Shown: positions 26,819 through 36,189, counted from the stretch's first letter. The stretch: DNA of 64,000 nt from Microbacterium sp. W4I20 (GCF_030816505.1 NZ_JAUSYB010000001.1:310001-374000); one strand, 5' to 3'. Notes: a model not told the origin generated them from the sequence alone. A program made the numbers and translations.

Positions 26819-26825
26819 GCTCCGT

Positions 26826-26852
26826 ACCCGGCGTACAGGTCGGCCCATTCGC
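26826..26852 (+). repeat. attR: 27-bp direct repeat of rnpB 3' end
   Basis: This is an exact copy of 23776-23802, marking the right boundary of the integrated element. Confidence 0.92.
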
Positions 26853-26864
26853 CCTCGCACGAAC

Positions 26865-26893
26865 GAAGGCCCCGCTGCATCAGCGGGGCCTTC
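26865..26893. terminator. Terminator, probably the original rnpB terminator
   Basis: A perfect 13-bp stem GAAGGCCCCGCTG/CAGCGGGGCCTTC with a 3-nt loop starts 12 bp after the attR repeat. Before the insertion it would have followed rnpB directly. It can also serve ppgK on the other strand. Confidence 0.75.
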
Positions 26894-26909
26894 CTCGTGA
26901 AATGGGTTC

Positions 26910-26924
26910 CTGAGCCTGTCGAAG
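26910..26924 (+). repeat. Second copy of dispersed 15-mer CTGAGCCTGTCGAAG
   Basis: Identical to 3977-3991. Both copies lie within 35 bp of a strong intergenic terminator. Confidence 0.6.
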
Positions 26925-26926
26925 GA

Positions 26927-27673
26927 TCAGTCGCCGGCGAGGGAGGCCGCGCCGATGATGCCCGAGTTGTTGCGGTGGATCGCCGGGACGATCGGGGTCT
27001 TGAGGTCCAGCAGGGGAAGGAAGTCCCCGGCGTTCTTGGACACGCCGCCGCCGACCACGAACAGGTCGGGGCTGAAGAGGAACTCGATGTGCGAGTAGAA
27101 GGCCTGCAGGCGCTCGGCCCAGGCTTCCCAGCTGAGGTTCTCGCGCTCGCGCGCCGAGGTCGCCGCCCACTGCTCGACGGACTCGAACTCGCCGAAGTTG
27201 AGGTGGCCGAGCTCGGTGTTCGGGAGCAGCACGCCGTCGTAGATGAAGGCCGAGCCGATACCGGTGCCGAGCGTGGTCAGGAGGGTCAGGCCGCGCACAT
27301 CCCGCGCCGCGCCGTGGCGTGCTTCGGCGACGCCGGCGGCATCCGCATCGTTCACGAAGACGATGTTGCGTCCGAGGCCGTCGCGGAAGAACCGCTCCGC
27401 GTCGAAGTCGACCCATTCCTTCGAGACGTTTGCCGCAGACAGCGTCTTCCCGCGCTTGACGATCGCGGGGAAGGCGACACCGAGCGGGAGGGTCGAGTCG
27501 TGCACGTCGAGCGTCTTCAGGACGGACTGCACGGCCACGAGCACATCCTGCGGGGATGCGCCCTCGGGAGTGGGGACGCGCACCCTGTCGGAGGCCATCG
27601 TGCCGTGCGCCAGGTCGACGAGTCCTGCTTTGATTCCCGTGCCGCCGATGTCGACGCCGATCGCTTTTGCCAT
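26927..27673 (-). CDS. ppgK: Polyphosphate glucokinase (ROK family)
   Basis: A 248-residue kinase that phosphorylates glucose using polyphosphate or ATP. Motifs include the phosphate loop GVDIGGTGIKAG at the N-terminus, VNDADAAG for sugar binding, TLGTGIGSAF, and ELGHLNFGEFESVEQWA, typical of PpgK. The start is ATG 27673, with MLM two codons upstream as an alternative; no clear ribosome binding site is seen. It is divergent from the gene at 27742. Confidence 0.95.
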   Translation of the reverse strand: MAKAIGVDIGGTGIKAGLVDLAHGTMASDRVRVPTPEGASPQDVLVAVQSVLKTLDVHDSTLPLGVAFPAIVKRGKTLSAANVSKEWVDFDAERFFRDGLGRNIVFVNDADAAGVAEARHGAARDVRGLTLLTTLGTGIGSAFIYDGVLLPNTELGHLNFGEFESVEQWAATSARERENLSWEAWAERLQAFYSHIEFLFSPDLFVVGGGVSKNAGDFLPLLDLKTPIVPAIHRNNSGIIGAASLAGD

Positions 27674-27741
27674 GAGCATTAGCTTAGCGACCGCCGCACA
27701 CGCCAGTAGGATCGATGACATCACGCGAGGAAGGGACAGCC

Positions 27742-27969
27742 ATGTCTGACGGCGACGCAAAGTACTGGTACAACTCAGAGACCGGTCAGGTCGAGTTCGG
27801 CATGATCTCGCCGTCGGTGGACCGTGTCGGTCCCTTCGACACCGAGGCGGAGGCCGCTCGTGCCCCCGAGGTCGTCAAGGAGCGTTCGCGCGCCTGGGCC
27901 GAGGAGGAGGCCGCGGAGCAGGGCTGGGATGCGAAGAGCGGCGACGCAAAGGGCCAGGGCGCAGAGTAG
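27742..27969 (+). CDS. Small acidic conserved protein
   Basis: A 75-residue hydrophilic protein (MSDGDAKYWYNSETGQVEFG, PFDTEAEAARAPEVV). It resembles the short SPOR-like/YWYN-type proteins often annotated in Microbacteriaceae. It has a strong Shine-Dalgarno (GAGGAAGGGA) and ends 2 bp before glnA2, so the two are probably translated together. The function is unknown. Confidence 0.75.
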   Translation: MSDGDAKYWYNSETGQVEFGMISPSVDRVGPFDTEAEAARAPEVVKERSRAWAEEEAAEQGWDAKSGDAKGQGAE

Positions 27970-27971
27970 TC

Positions 27972-29309
27972 ATGGACAAGCAGAGGGACTTCGTCCTCCG
28001 GACGATCGAGGAGCGCGGCGTCAAGTTCGTGCGGCTGTGGTTCACCGACGTCATCGGCACGTTGAAGTCCGTCGCGATCGCGCCGGCCGAGGTCGAGGGA
28101 GCCTTCGCTGAGGGCATCGGCTTCGACGGCTCGGCGATCGAGGGACTGACCCGCACCTACGAGTCGGACCTGCTCGCACAGCCCGACCCGACGACCTTCC
28201 AGACGCTGCCATGGCGCGGAGAGATCGACCCGACGGGACGGATGTTCTGCGACATCACGACGCCCGACGGGCAGCCGGCGGTCGCCGACCCCCGCCACGT
28301 GCTCAAGCGCACGCTCGCGAAGGCCGCCGACGCCGGGTTCACGTTCTACACGCACCCCGAGATCGAGTTCTACCTGCTGAAGTCGTCGTCGTTCGGGCCC
28401 GAGGGCCCCGTCCCCGTGGACTCCGCCGGGTATTTCGACAACGTTCCCGGTGGCACCGCGCACGATTTCCGCCGGCGTTCGGTGCGGATGCTGGAAGATC
28501 TGGGCATCTCGGTCGAGTTCAGCCATCACGAGGGCGGCCCGGGGCAGAACGAGATCGACCTGCGCTACGCCGACGCGCTGACGACCGCCGACAACATCAT
28601 GACCTTCCGCACGGTGATCAAGGAGGTGGCGATCGAGCAGGGCGTCTACGCGACGTTCATGCCGAAGCCGCTCAGCGGTCAGCCCGGCAGCGGCATGCAT
28701 ACGCACATGTCCCTGTTCGAGGGCGACCAGAACGCCTTCTACGAGGAGGGCGCGAAGTATCAGCTCTCCAAGACCGGCCGGCACTTCATCGCGGGTCTTC
28801 TCCGGCACGCGAACGAGATCGCCGCGGTCACCAACCAGTTCGTCAACTCGTACAAGCGGCTCTGGGGCGGCGACGAGGCTCCGAGCTTCATCACCTGGGG
28901 CCACAACAACCGTTCCGCGCTGGTGCGCGTGCCGATGTACAAGCCCAACAAGGGACAGTCGTCACGCGTCGAGTACCGTGCGCTGGACTCGGCGGCGAAC
29001 CCCTACCTGGCGTACGCGCTCCTGCTCGCCGCCGGCCTCAAAGGCATCGAAGAGGGCTACGAGCTCCCGCCCGAGGCGGAGGACAACGTCTGGGCGCTGA
29101 GCGACGCCGAGCGGCGTGCGCTGGGCTACTCGGCACTGCCCGCGAGTCTCGACCACGCGCTCGAGTACATGGAGGCCTCTGAGCTCGTCGCCGAGACGCT
29201 GGGGGAGCAGGTCTTCAACTACGTGCTCCTCAACAAGCGCAAGGAGTGGGAGGCCTACCGCGGCCAGGTCACTCCGCTGGAGCTGAAGAACAACCTCGAA
29301 CTGCTCTGA
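27972..29309 (+). CDS. glnA2: Glutamine synthetase type I, GlnA2 class
   Basis: A 445-residue GSI-alpha type glutamine synthetase making glutamine from glutamate, ammonia and ATP. Active-site segments include IGFDGSAIEGL, HPEIEFYLL, HHEGGPGQNEIDL, GSGMHTHMS, and NRSALVRVP. It lacks the NLYDLPPEE-like adenylylation stretch of glnA (it has EGYELPPEAEDNVW) and the extra loop of the beta type. It sits 9 bp before glnE, the usual actinobacterial order. Confidence 0.93.
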   Translation: MDKQRDFVLRTIEERGVKFVRLWFTDVIGTLKSVAIAPAEVEGAFAEGIGFDGSAIEGLTRTYESDLLAQPDPTTFQTLPWRGEIDPTGRMFCDITTPDGQPAVADPRHVLKRTLAKAADAGFTFYTHPEIEFYLLKSSSFGPEGPVPVDSAGYFDNVPGGTAHDFRRRSVRMLEDLGISVEFSHHEGGPGQNEIDLRYADALTTADNIMTFRTVIKEVAIEQGVYATFMPKPLSGQPGSGMHTHMSLFEGDQNAFYEEGAKYQLSKTGRHFIAGLLRHANEIAAVTNQFVNSYKRLWGGDEAPSFITWGHNNRSALVRVPMYKPNKGQSSRVEYRALDSAANPYLAYALLLAAGLKGIEEGYELPPEAEDNVWALSDAERRALGYSALPASLDHALEYMEASELVAETLGEQVFNYVLLNKRKEWEAYRGQVTPLELKNNLELL

Positions 29310-29318
29310 GGGACGCGC

Positions 29319-32294
29319 ATGGCCCGTCCGGACGACTCCGTCTCGCTCTCCGCACTGGCGCGGCTCGGCTTCTCGGAGTTGAGCGAGGCTGCGGCATCGC
29401 TGTCGGAACTCGCGGAGATCCTCGACCTGTCGCGTTCCCTGCTGCTCGAAGCGGGGGATGCCGCCGACCCCGACGCCGCGGTGCGGGGAATGGTCCGCGT
29501 GGCGAGACGGGATGCGACGCAGCTGCGCGCGCTTCTCGCGAACGAGGAGTCGCGCCGCCGAGTCTGGCGGGTGTTCGGAGCCTCGGAGGGGCTGGCGGAC
29601 TTCTTCCTCCGGCATCCGGACCAGCTGCCCGTCCTCGGCGAGCCGAACGACGTGCTCCCTTCCGGCGAGGTGCTGCGGGAGCGGCTCTTGGCATCGGTCG
29701 GTGCACGCGACGGGTTCGCGGAGACCGGCGACGACGCCGCGGTCGTCGCCATCCGCGTCGCGTATCGCCGAAATCTCGCTGCGATCGCCGCGTTCGACCT
29801 GACACATGCCTCGCCGGAGACCGTTGTCGCCGAGGTGTCCGCGGCACTGGCGGATGCGGCAGGCGCCGCCCTCGAAGCATCCCTCGCCGTGGCCAGGGCC
29901 CGACTGCGTGAGACGACGCCGCAGGCCGAGATCGCGGCGACCCGCCTCTCCATCATCGGGATGGGGAAGTCCGGTGCCCGGGAGCTGAACTACGTCAGCG
30001 ACGTGGACGTGATCTTCGTCGGAGGCACCGGCGATGAGGAGGTCGTCGGCGAAGCTCGCGCGATCGACATCGCCACCCGCCTCGCGCGGGAGACGATGCG
30101 CGGACTCGACGGGATCGAGATCGAGCCTCCGCTGTGGGAGGTCGATGCGAACCTGCGTCCGGAGGGCAAGCAGGGAGCCCTCGTGCGCTCGCTGTCCTCG
30201 CACCTCGCGTACTACGACCGATGGGCGAAGAGCTGGGAGTTCCAGGCGCTTCTCAAGGCGCGGCCGCTGGCCGGCGACGAGCTCCTCGGCGCCGAGTACA
30301 TCGCCGCCGTGCAGCCGAAGATCTGGTCCAGCGCGGCCCGGGAGGACTTCGTCGAGAGCGTGCAGCGCATGCGCGAGCGGGTGATGGAGCACATCGATGC
30401 CGAGGACGCGCCGTACCAGCTGAAGCTCGGCTCGGGCGGTCTGCGTGACATCGAGTTCACGGTGCAGCTTCTGCAGCTCGTGCACGGCCTGACGGATGAG
30501 ACGCTGCGCACGCGCGGAACTCTGGAGAGCCTCGACGCGCTCGTCGCCGGTGGCTACATCGGGCGGGCGGATGCGGCCACCTTCGCGGACGACTACCGAG
30601 TCCTGCGACTGATGGAGCACCGTCTGCAGCTGAGGGAGCTGAGTCGCACGCACCTGATGCCCCGGACTCCCGCCGGCCAGCGGGTCCTCGCCCGCAGCAC
30701 GGGGCTTGCCGAGACCGGGGAGGGCGTCTGGGCGCGGTGGGAGAGCGTGCGCCGGGAGGTGCGGGAGATCCATACGCGGCTCTTCTACCGGCCTCTGCTG
30801 AGCGCCGTCGCCGGACTGCCCGAAGAGGAGCGCACGCTCTCTGCGGCGCAGGCGCACGACCGTCTCGCGGCGATCGGTTTCCGCGACCCCGCGGGGGCGC
30901 TGCGTCACATCGGAGCCCTCACGACGGGGCTCAGCCGCAAGACCACGATCCAGCGGCACCTGATGCCGATCATGGTGCGCTGGTTCGCCGACGGCAGCGA
31001 CCCCGACTACGGCCTCATCGCCTTCCGCCGGATCAGTGAGCGCCTCGGCGACACGCCCTGGTTCCTGCGGATGCTGCGCGACTCGTCCGGTGCCGCCGAG
31101 AGCCTCACGCGACTCCTCTCCTCGTCCCGCTACGTCGGGGAGCTCATGGAGTGGATCCCCGAGTCGGTCGCCTGGCTCGACAGCAGCGGTCGGCTGCGTC
31201 CGCGTGGTGCGGCGGCCCTGGACGAGGAGGCGAGGGCAATCCAGACCCGCCACGAGACGGTCGCCGACGCCTCGCGCGCCATCCGGGCGCTGCGGCGACG
31301 GGAGCTGCTGCGCACCGCGATGGGCGGGGTGCTCGACGTGCTCACGATCGAAGAGGTCGCGACGGCGCTGACCGAGATCACCGAGGCGACGATCCAGGCC
31401 GCGCTGCGAGCCGTGATCCGCGAGGTGGTGCCGCCCGAGGACGGTGCCCTCGATTTCGCCGTGATCGCGATGGGCCGTTTCGGCGGCGCAGAGCTCGGGT
31501 TCGGCTCCGACGCCGACATCCTCTACGTGTACGAGGCCAACGGGGTCGAGGCGCAGCGGGCGCAGACGCTCGCGACCCAGATCGTCGCGGGCCTCCGGGA
31601 GCACCTCACCGACCATCGGGTTCCGCTGGATCTCGACGCGGACCTGCGTCCCGAGGGGCGTCAGGGGCCGGTGGTCCGATCCATCGCGGCGTACACCGAG
31701 TACTACCGTCGGTGGTCGCTCTCCTGGGAGGCGCAGGCGCTCCTGCGAGCGCGCGGCGTGGCGGGCAGCGCGAAGCTGGTGGAGCGCTTCACCGCTCTGG
31801 CGGACACCATCCGCTATCCCGAGGACGTCGACCTGCAGGGCACCAGGGAGATCAAGCGCATCAAGGCGCGCGTCGAAGGGGAGAGACTGCCGCAGGGGGC
31901 CGACCCGCGTCGTCACCTGAAGCTCGGACCCGGCACGCTCAGTGACGTGGAATGGCTCGTGCAGCTTCTCCAGCTGCAGCACGCGCACGACGTGCCGGGG
32001 CTGCAGACGACCTCCACGCTCTCGGCCCTCGACGCCGCGGTCGCCGCCGACCTGGTGCCCGAGCCCGATGCAGAGCGCCTGCGAGAGGCCTGGCGGCTGG
32101 CCAGCAGGCTGCGTTCGGCGATCACACTGCTCACGGGTCAGACCAGCGATGTGCTCCCGGCCGACCGCCGGCAGCTCGATGCGATCGGCCGGCTTCTGGG
32201 GTACCCGGATCGCTCGGCCACAGAGCTCGAAGAGGACTTCCTGGGCGTCACGCGCAGGGCCAGGAAGACGTTCGAGCACCTGTTCTACGGGTAG
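29319..32294 (+). CDS. glnE: Glutamine-synthetase adenylyltransferase/deadenylase
   Basis: A 991-residue protein with two nucleotidyltransferase domains: GMGKSGARELNYVSDVDVIFV near residue 210 (deadenylating half) and AMGRFGGAELGFGSDADILYVY near 715 (adenylylating half). Each is followed by a helical GlnD-PII-UTase-like segment. It modifies the tyrosine of the beta-type glutamine synthetase at 37.5 kb according to nitrogen status. It follows glnA2 by 9 bp in one operon. Confidence 0.96.
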   Translation: MARPDDSVSLSALARLGFSELSEAAASLSELAEILDLSRSLLLEAGDAADPDAAVRGMVRVARRDATQLRALLANEESRRRVWRVFGASEGLADFFLRHPDQLPVLGEPNDVLPSGEVLRERLLASVGARDGFAETGDDAAVVAIRVAYRRNLAAIAAFDLTHASPETVVAEVSAALADAAGAALEASLAVARARLRETTPQAEIAATRLSIIGMGKSGARELNYVSDVDVIFVGGTGDEEVVGEARAIDIATRLARETMRGLDGIEIEPPLWEVDANLRPEGKQGALVRSLSSHLAYYDRWAKSWEFQALLKARPLAGDELLGAEYIAAVQPKIWSSAAREDFVESVQRMRERVMEHIDAEDAPYQLKLGSGGLRDIEFTVQLLQLVHGLTDETLRTRGTLESLDALVAGGYIGRADAATFADDYRVLRLMEHRLQLRELSRTHLMPRTPAGQRVLARSTGLAETGEGVWARWESVRREVREIHTRLFYRPLLSAVAGLPEEERTLSAAQAHDRLAAIGFRDPAGALRHIGALTTGLSRKTTIQRHLMPIMVRWFADGSDPDYGLIAFRRISERLGDTPWFLRMLRDSSGAAESLTRLLSSSRYVGELMEWIPESVAWLDSSGRLRPRGAAALDEEARAIQTRHETVADASRAIRALRRRELLRTAMGGVLDVLTIEEVATALTEITEATIQAALRAVIREVVPPEDGALDFAVIAMGRFGGAELGFGSDADILYVYEANGVEAQRAQTLATQIVAGLREHLTDHRVPLDLDADLRPEGRQGPVVRSIAAYTEYYRRWSLSWEAQALLRARGVAGSAKLVERFTALADTIRYPEDVDLQGTREIKRIKARVEGERLPQGADPRRHLKLGPGTLSDVEWLVQLLQLQHAHDVPGLQTTSTLSALDAAVAADLVPEPDAERLREAWRLASRLRSAITLLTGQTSDVLPADRRQLDAIGRLLGYPDRSATELEEDFLGVTRRARKTFEHLFYG

Positions 32295-32343
32295 TACGCG
32301 CGGCGAGTTTGCAGTATCCGGCGCCGTGACCCAAGCTGGCGCT

Positions 32344-33264
32344 ATGAGCGACGCACGAATCGGAATCATCTGGAACCCCTCCAAGGTCGAGCAGGAGGTT
32401 CTCCAGGATGCCGTGAGTGCGGTCTTCGACGCCGGTGCCGACATCCGCTGGTGGGAGACGACGCCCGAGGACCCGGGTCGGGGCATGGCACGGGAGGCCG
32501 TCGAGGACGGCCGGGAGGTCGTCATCGCGGTCGGCGGCGACGGAACGGTGCGTGCGGTCGCGGAGTCGCTCGCCAGCTCGGAGACAGCCCTCGGCATCGT
32601 GCCTCAGGGGACAGGCAACCTCCTCGCGCGGAACCTCGAGGTTCCGTTGAACAACGTGAAGGCCGCGCTCGAGCGCGTCCGTGACGGAGAGGAGCGCCGC
32701 ATCGATCTCGGCTGGGTGACGTACGACGGCACCGAGCACGCCTTCGCGGTGATGGTCGGCTTCGGCGTCGACGCGCAGATGCTGGTCGAGACCGATGACG
32801 ATCTCAAGTCGAAGGCGGGATGGCTCGCCTACGTCGAGGCGATGGGGCGGGCACTGGCCGGCACCGAGATGACCGACATCACTCTCGCGATCGATGGCGA
32901 CAAGGCGGTCGCCGTGCGCGGCCACACGATGCTGATCGGCAACTGCGGGATGGTGCAGGGTGGCATCCGCCTGCTGCCCGACGCCGTGCTCGACGACGGG
33001 AAGCTCGATGTGTTGATGATCAGCGCCGACGGGGCGCTGCAGTGGCTCGACACGCTCCGCTCGTTCGTGTGGGACAACGGCATTCGCCGTCTCTTCGGTG
33101 CGGTCGACGAGGCGGTCAGCACGGATTCGGCGCGTCACCTGCCGGTCGAGACGATCTCGGTCGAGCTCGCCACCCCGCTCATCTTCGAGATCGACGGCGA
33201 GGAGCTCGGCGAGGTCACCTCGTTCGATGTCCGCGTGCAGCCGGGCGCTCTGCTCGTCCGCTGA
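32344..33264 (+). CDS. Diacylglycerol kinase family protein
   Basis: A 306-residue lipid/sphingosine-kinase-type protein (DgkB/YegS superfamily). The nucleotide-binding motif VIAVGGDGTVRAVAE and GIVPQGTGNLLARNL are near residues 60-100, and GGIRLLPDAVLDDGKLDV is in the C-terminal beta domain. It likely phosphorylates a lipid alcohol at the inner membrane surface; the substrate is not known. Confidence 0.9.
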   Translation: MSDARIGIIWNPSKVEQEVLQDAVSAVFDAGADIRWWETTPEDPGRGMAREAVEDGREVVIAVGGDGTVRAVAESLASSETALGIVPQGTGNLLARNLEVPLNNVKAALERVRDGEERRIDLGWVTYDGTEHAFAVMVGFGVDAQMLVETDDDLKSKAGWLAYVEAMGRALAGTEMTDITLAIDGDKAVAVRGHTMLIGNCGMVQGGIRLLPDAVLDDGKLDVLMISADGALQWLDTLRSFVWDNGIRRLFGAVDEAVSTDSARHLPVETISVELATPLIFEIDGEELGEVTSFDVRVQPGALLVR

Positions 33265-33267
33265 ACT

Positions 33268-33284
33268 CGCGCTGCGCCAGCGCG
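33268..33284. terminator. Short GC hairpin between convergent genes
   Basis: CGCGCTG-CGC-CAGCGCG forms a perfect 7-bp stem in the 32-bp gap between the kinase-like and AI-2E genes. No T-run is present, so termination is uncertain. Confidence 0.35.
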
Positions 33285-33296
33285 TGCAGGCTTCGA

Positions 33297-34451
33297 TCAG
33301 CGAGTCGTGACGACCGGAGGGACCGTCTTACGGTCCTGCGCGGGGAAGAGCACCTTCTGCACGATGATGATGATGCTCGCCGCCACGGGGATGGCAACGA
33401 GCGCGCCCAGGATGCCGCCCAGCGCGCCTCCGGCGACCGCCGCGATCACGACGAGGGCGCCGGGCACCGCCACGGCCCTGCTCATGATGCGCGGCGAGAG
33501 CACGTACGCCTCGATCTGCATGTAGACGAGGTAGTAGCCGATCGCGATGAGCGCAGTCACGGGGGACACGAACAGGCAGATCAGGGAGTTGATGATCGAG
33601 GCGGTGAGTGTTCCGACCAGGGGGATCATCGATCCGATGAACGCGATCAGGGCGAGGAGAGCGGGCACCGGGGCTCCGATGATGCTCAGGAAGATGAGAC
33701 TCAGGATGCCGTTGATCAGCGCCAGGCTCGCCTGTCCGATCACGTAGCGGCCGACGGCTCCGGAGACGTCCTCGAGGAGGTCGGTGAAGGTCGCGCGCTG
33801 GTAGGCGGGAACGAACCGTGCGGCGGTGCGCTTCATGCTGCGCAGCGAACCCATGAAGTAGAGGGTGAGGATCAGGACGATGGTGATCCCTGTGAACCCG
33901 CCCGCGATGCCCGCGCCGACGGCGAAGACCCCGCCGCCGATGTCGGCGTAGTTGTCCGGGTCCTTGAAGAAGTCCAGCACGCCCTGGACGGCATCCTCGA
34001 TGGTGGAGCCGAACTGACCGCTGACGTCCTTGAACCACGCGCTGTTCATGAAGTCCTCGACCATCCCCGGCCCGTCCTTGATCAGGTTGCTGATCTGTTC
34101 GACGAGGAGGGGGACGATGGCCAGGATGATGCCGGCGAACGCGAGAACCACGCCCGCCACGACGATCGCGACGGCAGCTGCGCGGGGGAGCTTGCGCTCG
34201 ATGAAGGTGACGATCGGATCCAGTCCGAGCGCGAGGAAGACAGCCACGCCGATGTACACCAGCACCGTGGCGAGCTGATCGACGATGCCGCCGATCATCA
34301 AGGCGACCAGGACGCCGAGTGCGCCGAGGAGGCCGAAGGTGAACGGGTTCGTCCTGGCGTAGGCGGCGACCGCGTTCGACGGCTGCGCTTCGGTGAGAGT
34401 GGTCGTCGAACCCTGCTGCGCAGCCTTCGTGTGCACGGTCTTGCGGCGCAT
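33297..34451 (-). CDS. AI-2E family transporter (PerM-like)
   Basis: A 384-residue integral membrane protein with about eight hydrophobic helices. Typical family segments are the LGLDPIVTFIERKLPRAAAV loop, YVIGQASLALINGILSLIF and the C-terminal AIPVAASIIIIVQKVLFP. The family includes exporters of autoinducer-2 and Na+/H+ exchangers; no specific substrate can be inferred. ATG 34451 (MRRKTVHTK) gives a short basic cytosolic N-terminus. Confidence 0.9.
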   Translation of the reverse strand: MRRKTVHTKAAQQGSTTTLTEAQPSNAVAAYARTNPFTFGLLGALGVLVALMIGGIVDQLATVLVYIGVAVFLALGLDPIVTFIERKLPRAAAVAIVVAGVVLAFAGIILAIVPLLVEQISNLIKDGPGMVEDFMNSAWFKDVSGQFGSTIEDAVQGVLDFFKDPDNYADIGGGVFAVGAGIAGGFTGITIVLILTLYFMGSLRSMKRTAARFVPAYQRATFTDLLEDVSGAVGRYVIGQASLALINGILSLIFLSIIGAPVPALLALIAFIGSMIPLVGTLTASIINSLICLFVSPVTALIAIGYYLVYMQIEAYVLSPRIMSRAVAVPGALVVIAAVAGGALGGILGALVAIPVAASIIIIVQKVLFPAQDRKTVPPVVTTR

Positions 34452-34626
34452 GATTCCCTCACTCTGTTCTTTGAGACCCCTCAGTTGACCATCCGGCCCT
34501 CGCCTGGTCAAGGCGGCCACGCCGGGTTGACACGGAACCGCCGACCGGGGTGACTTCTACGCCGAGACCGGAGCACGCCGGTGAACCTTCAGGATCGGCC
34601 ACGGCCCATGACCTACGCTCGCCAGA

Positions 34627-36189
34627 GTGACGATTGAGAGAAGAGTTCGCGTCAGCGTGATCGTGCCGGTGTTCAACCCCGGACCGACCTTCGACGACCT
34701 GGTGGGGTCCTTCGACCGGCAGACCCTGTCGGCCGCCGAATTCGAGGTGCTGCTCTGCGACGACGGGTCCGACGAGTCGACGCAGGAGCGTCTCGCGGCG
34801 GTGGCGCAGGACCGTCCGAACGTGCGGGTGCTGAACCTCCCGCACAGCGGCTGGCCGGGCACGCCACGCAACGAGGGGATCGCGGCGGCGGCGGGGGAGT
34901 ACATCTTCTTCGTCGATCAGGACGACTATCTGTTCGATGCCGTGCTGGAGAAGATCTGCGACTACGCCGACCTGCACTCGTCCGACGTCATCGTCGGCAA
35001 GGAGGTCGGCATCGGTCGCACTCTTCCGCGTCAGATCTTCCGGCGCGACGTGCCGCACGCGGTGCTCGGCAAGGATCCGCTCCTCGAACTGCTCACTCCT
35101 CACAAGATGTTCCGCACCGCTTTCCTGCGGGAGCATGAGATCCGCTTCCCGGATGGCCGTGTGCGGCTGGAGGACCACCTCTTCGTGATGCGGGCCTACT
35201 TCCTGGCCCGGACCATCTCGATCTTCGCCAGCGAACCGTGTTACGCCTGGGTCAAGCATCCGGGCAGTGCGAGCGCGGCGCGGATCGAACCCGAGACGTA
35301 CTTCCCCCACCTGGAGGCCGTGCTCGACCTGGTGGAGGCGCACACCGAGCCCGGGCGGCTGCGCGACAAGCTCCTGCGGCACTGGCTGCGAGGAAAGATC
35401 CTCAAGCGGCTGTCGGGGCGACAGATGGCGCGATACCCCGCGGCGTATCGCGATCGTCTGCTCGATGTCGTCAGACCCCTCGTCGCAGCGAGGTTCGGAT
35501 CCGGGGTCGACGACGGACTCACCTTCCCGAATCGGATCCGTGTCGCCCTCCTGCGGGCCGACCGACGTGCGGAGCTCCTCCGCCTCGCCGAGTTCGAGGC
35601 CGGGCTCGAGTGCGAGGCCGTCGTCACTTCGGCGAGCTGGACGCGCGGGGGCGGTCTCGCACTCGCGGTCGACGTTCGGATCACCTCGGGTGGTGCGGAT
35701 GCCTTCGTCGCCGAGGAGTCCGTTCCGGGCTCGGGGCGCGTCGCCTGGGTGCCGGCCGTAGATCTCGGCGACCTGCCGCGCACGCTGTTCGAAGAGAATC
35801 GCGACGTCCGCCGCGACCACATCGACCTCTTCGCCGGATCGGAGAGCGGCGGCGCGCAGCGGCGTCTGCTCAGCCGGAAGCCGAAGAAGAGCGGTCCGGT
35901 CCGCGTGGCGGTCGATCCGCTGCGGGTCTTCGAACCGACGGACAGTTCGCGTCATGCTCGCTTGAGCGTGAAGATCCGTCGGGGCGGATGGACCTTCGAG
36001 GTTCCGCTGACGGCCGATCCCGCCCTGCTCGCGGGTGCCGGGGCGTCACCGCTGCTGGCCGGTCGCACCACCATTCTCGCCGTGACCGACGGCGGCGCGG
36101 TCGACCTCGTCCGCGAGTGGCCGGGAGGCGCCCTGAAAGACTTCGTAGGCCGCGCCGTGCGTCGCATCCGGGCGCTGCGCAAGAAATGA
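34627..36189 (+). CDS. Glycosyltransferase family 2 with long C-terminal domain
   Basis: A 520-residue protein beginning with GTG. The GT-A domain shows VSVIVPVFNPG, LLCDDGSDE, and the metal-binding FVDQDDYLF, with a catalytic acidic pair in RLEDHLFVM. The last 200 residues form beta-rich repeats (RVAWVPAVDLGDL; LSVKIRRGGWTFEVPL), as in TarS/TarP-like or teichoic-acid-type transferases. It probably glycosylates a cell-envelope polymer. It stands alone, divergent from the AI-2E gene. Confidence 0.85.
   Translation: MTIERRVRVSVIVPVFNPGPTFDDLVGSFDRQTLSAAEFEVLLCDDGSDESTQERLAAVAQDRPNVRVLNLPHSGWPGTPRNEGIAAAAGEYIFFVDQDDYLFDAVLEKICDYADLHSSDVIVGKEVGIGRTLPRQIFRRDVPHAVLGKDPLLELLTPHKMFRTAFLREHEIRFPDGRVRLEDHLFVMRAYFLARTISIFASEPCYAWVKHPGSASAARIEPETYFPHLEAVLDLVEAHTEPGRLRDKLLRHWLRGKILKRLSGRQMARYPAAYRDRLLDVVRPLVAARFGSGVDDGLTFPNRIRVALLRADRRAELLRLAEFEAGLECEAVVTSASWTRGGGLALAVDVRITSGGADAFVAEESVPGSGRVAWVPAVDLGDLPRTLFEENRDVRRDHIDLFAGSESGGAQRRLLSRKPKKSGPVRVAVDPLRVFEPTDSSRHARLSVKIRRGGWTFEVPLTADPALLAGAGASPLLAGRTTILAVTDGGAVDLVREWPGGALKDFVGRAVRRIRALRKK

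Larger units (their letters stand above)
23803..26825. mobile_element. Remnant integrative element inserted at rnpB
   Basis: This roughly 3-kb segment lies between exact 27-bp repeats of the rnpB 3' end and is visibly less GC-rich than its surroundings. It contains integrase-site-like repeats at its left end, a hypothetical protein, a membrane protein, a lipoprotein and an N-terminal integrase fragment next to the right repeat. The catalytic part of the integrase is missing, so the element appears immobile. Integration at a stable RNA 3' end is typical of tyrosine-recombinase elements. Confidence 0.88.

Noticed and set aside
26896..26925. Second attachment site or IS end downstream of attR
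   Set aside because: The only repeat here is the dispersed 15-mer also found at 3977; there are no terminal inverted repeats or target duplication.
28962..32597. 1211-codon minus-strand frame opposite glnE
   Set aside because: The plus strand encodes glnA2 end and glnE with intact motifs; the opposite frame is compositional shadow.
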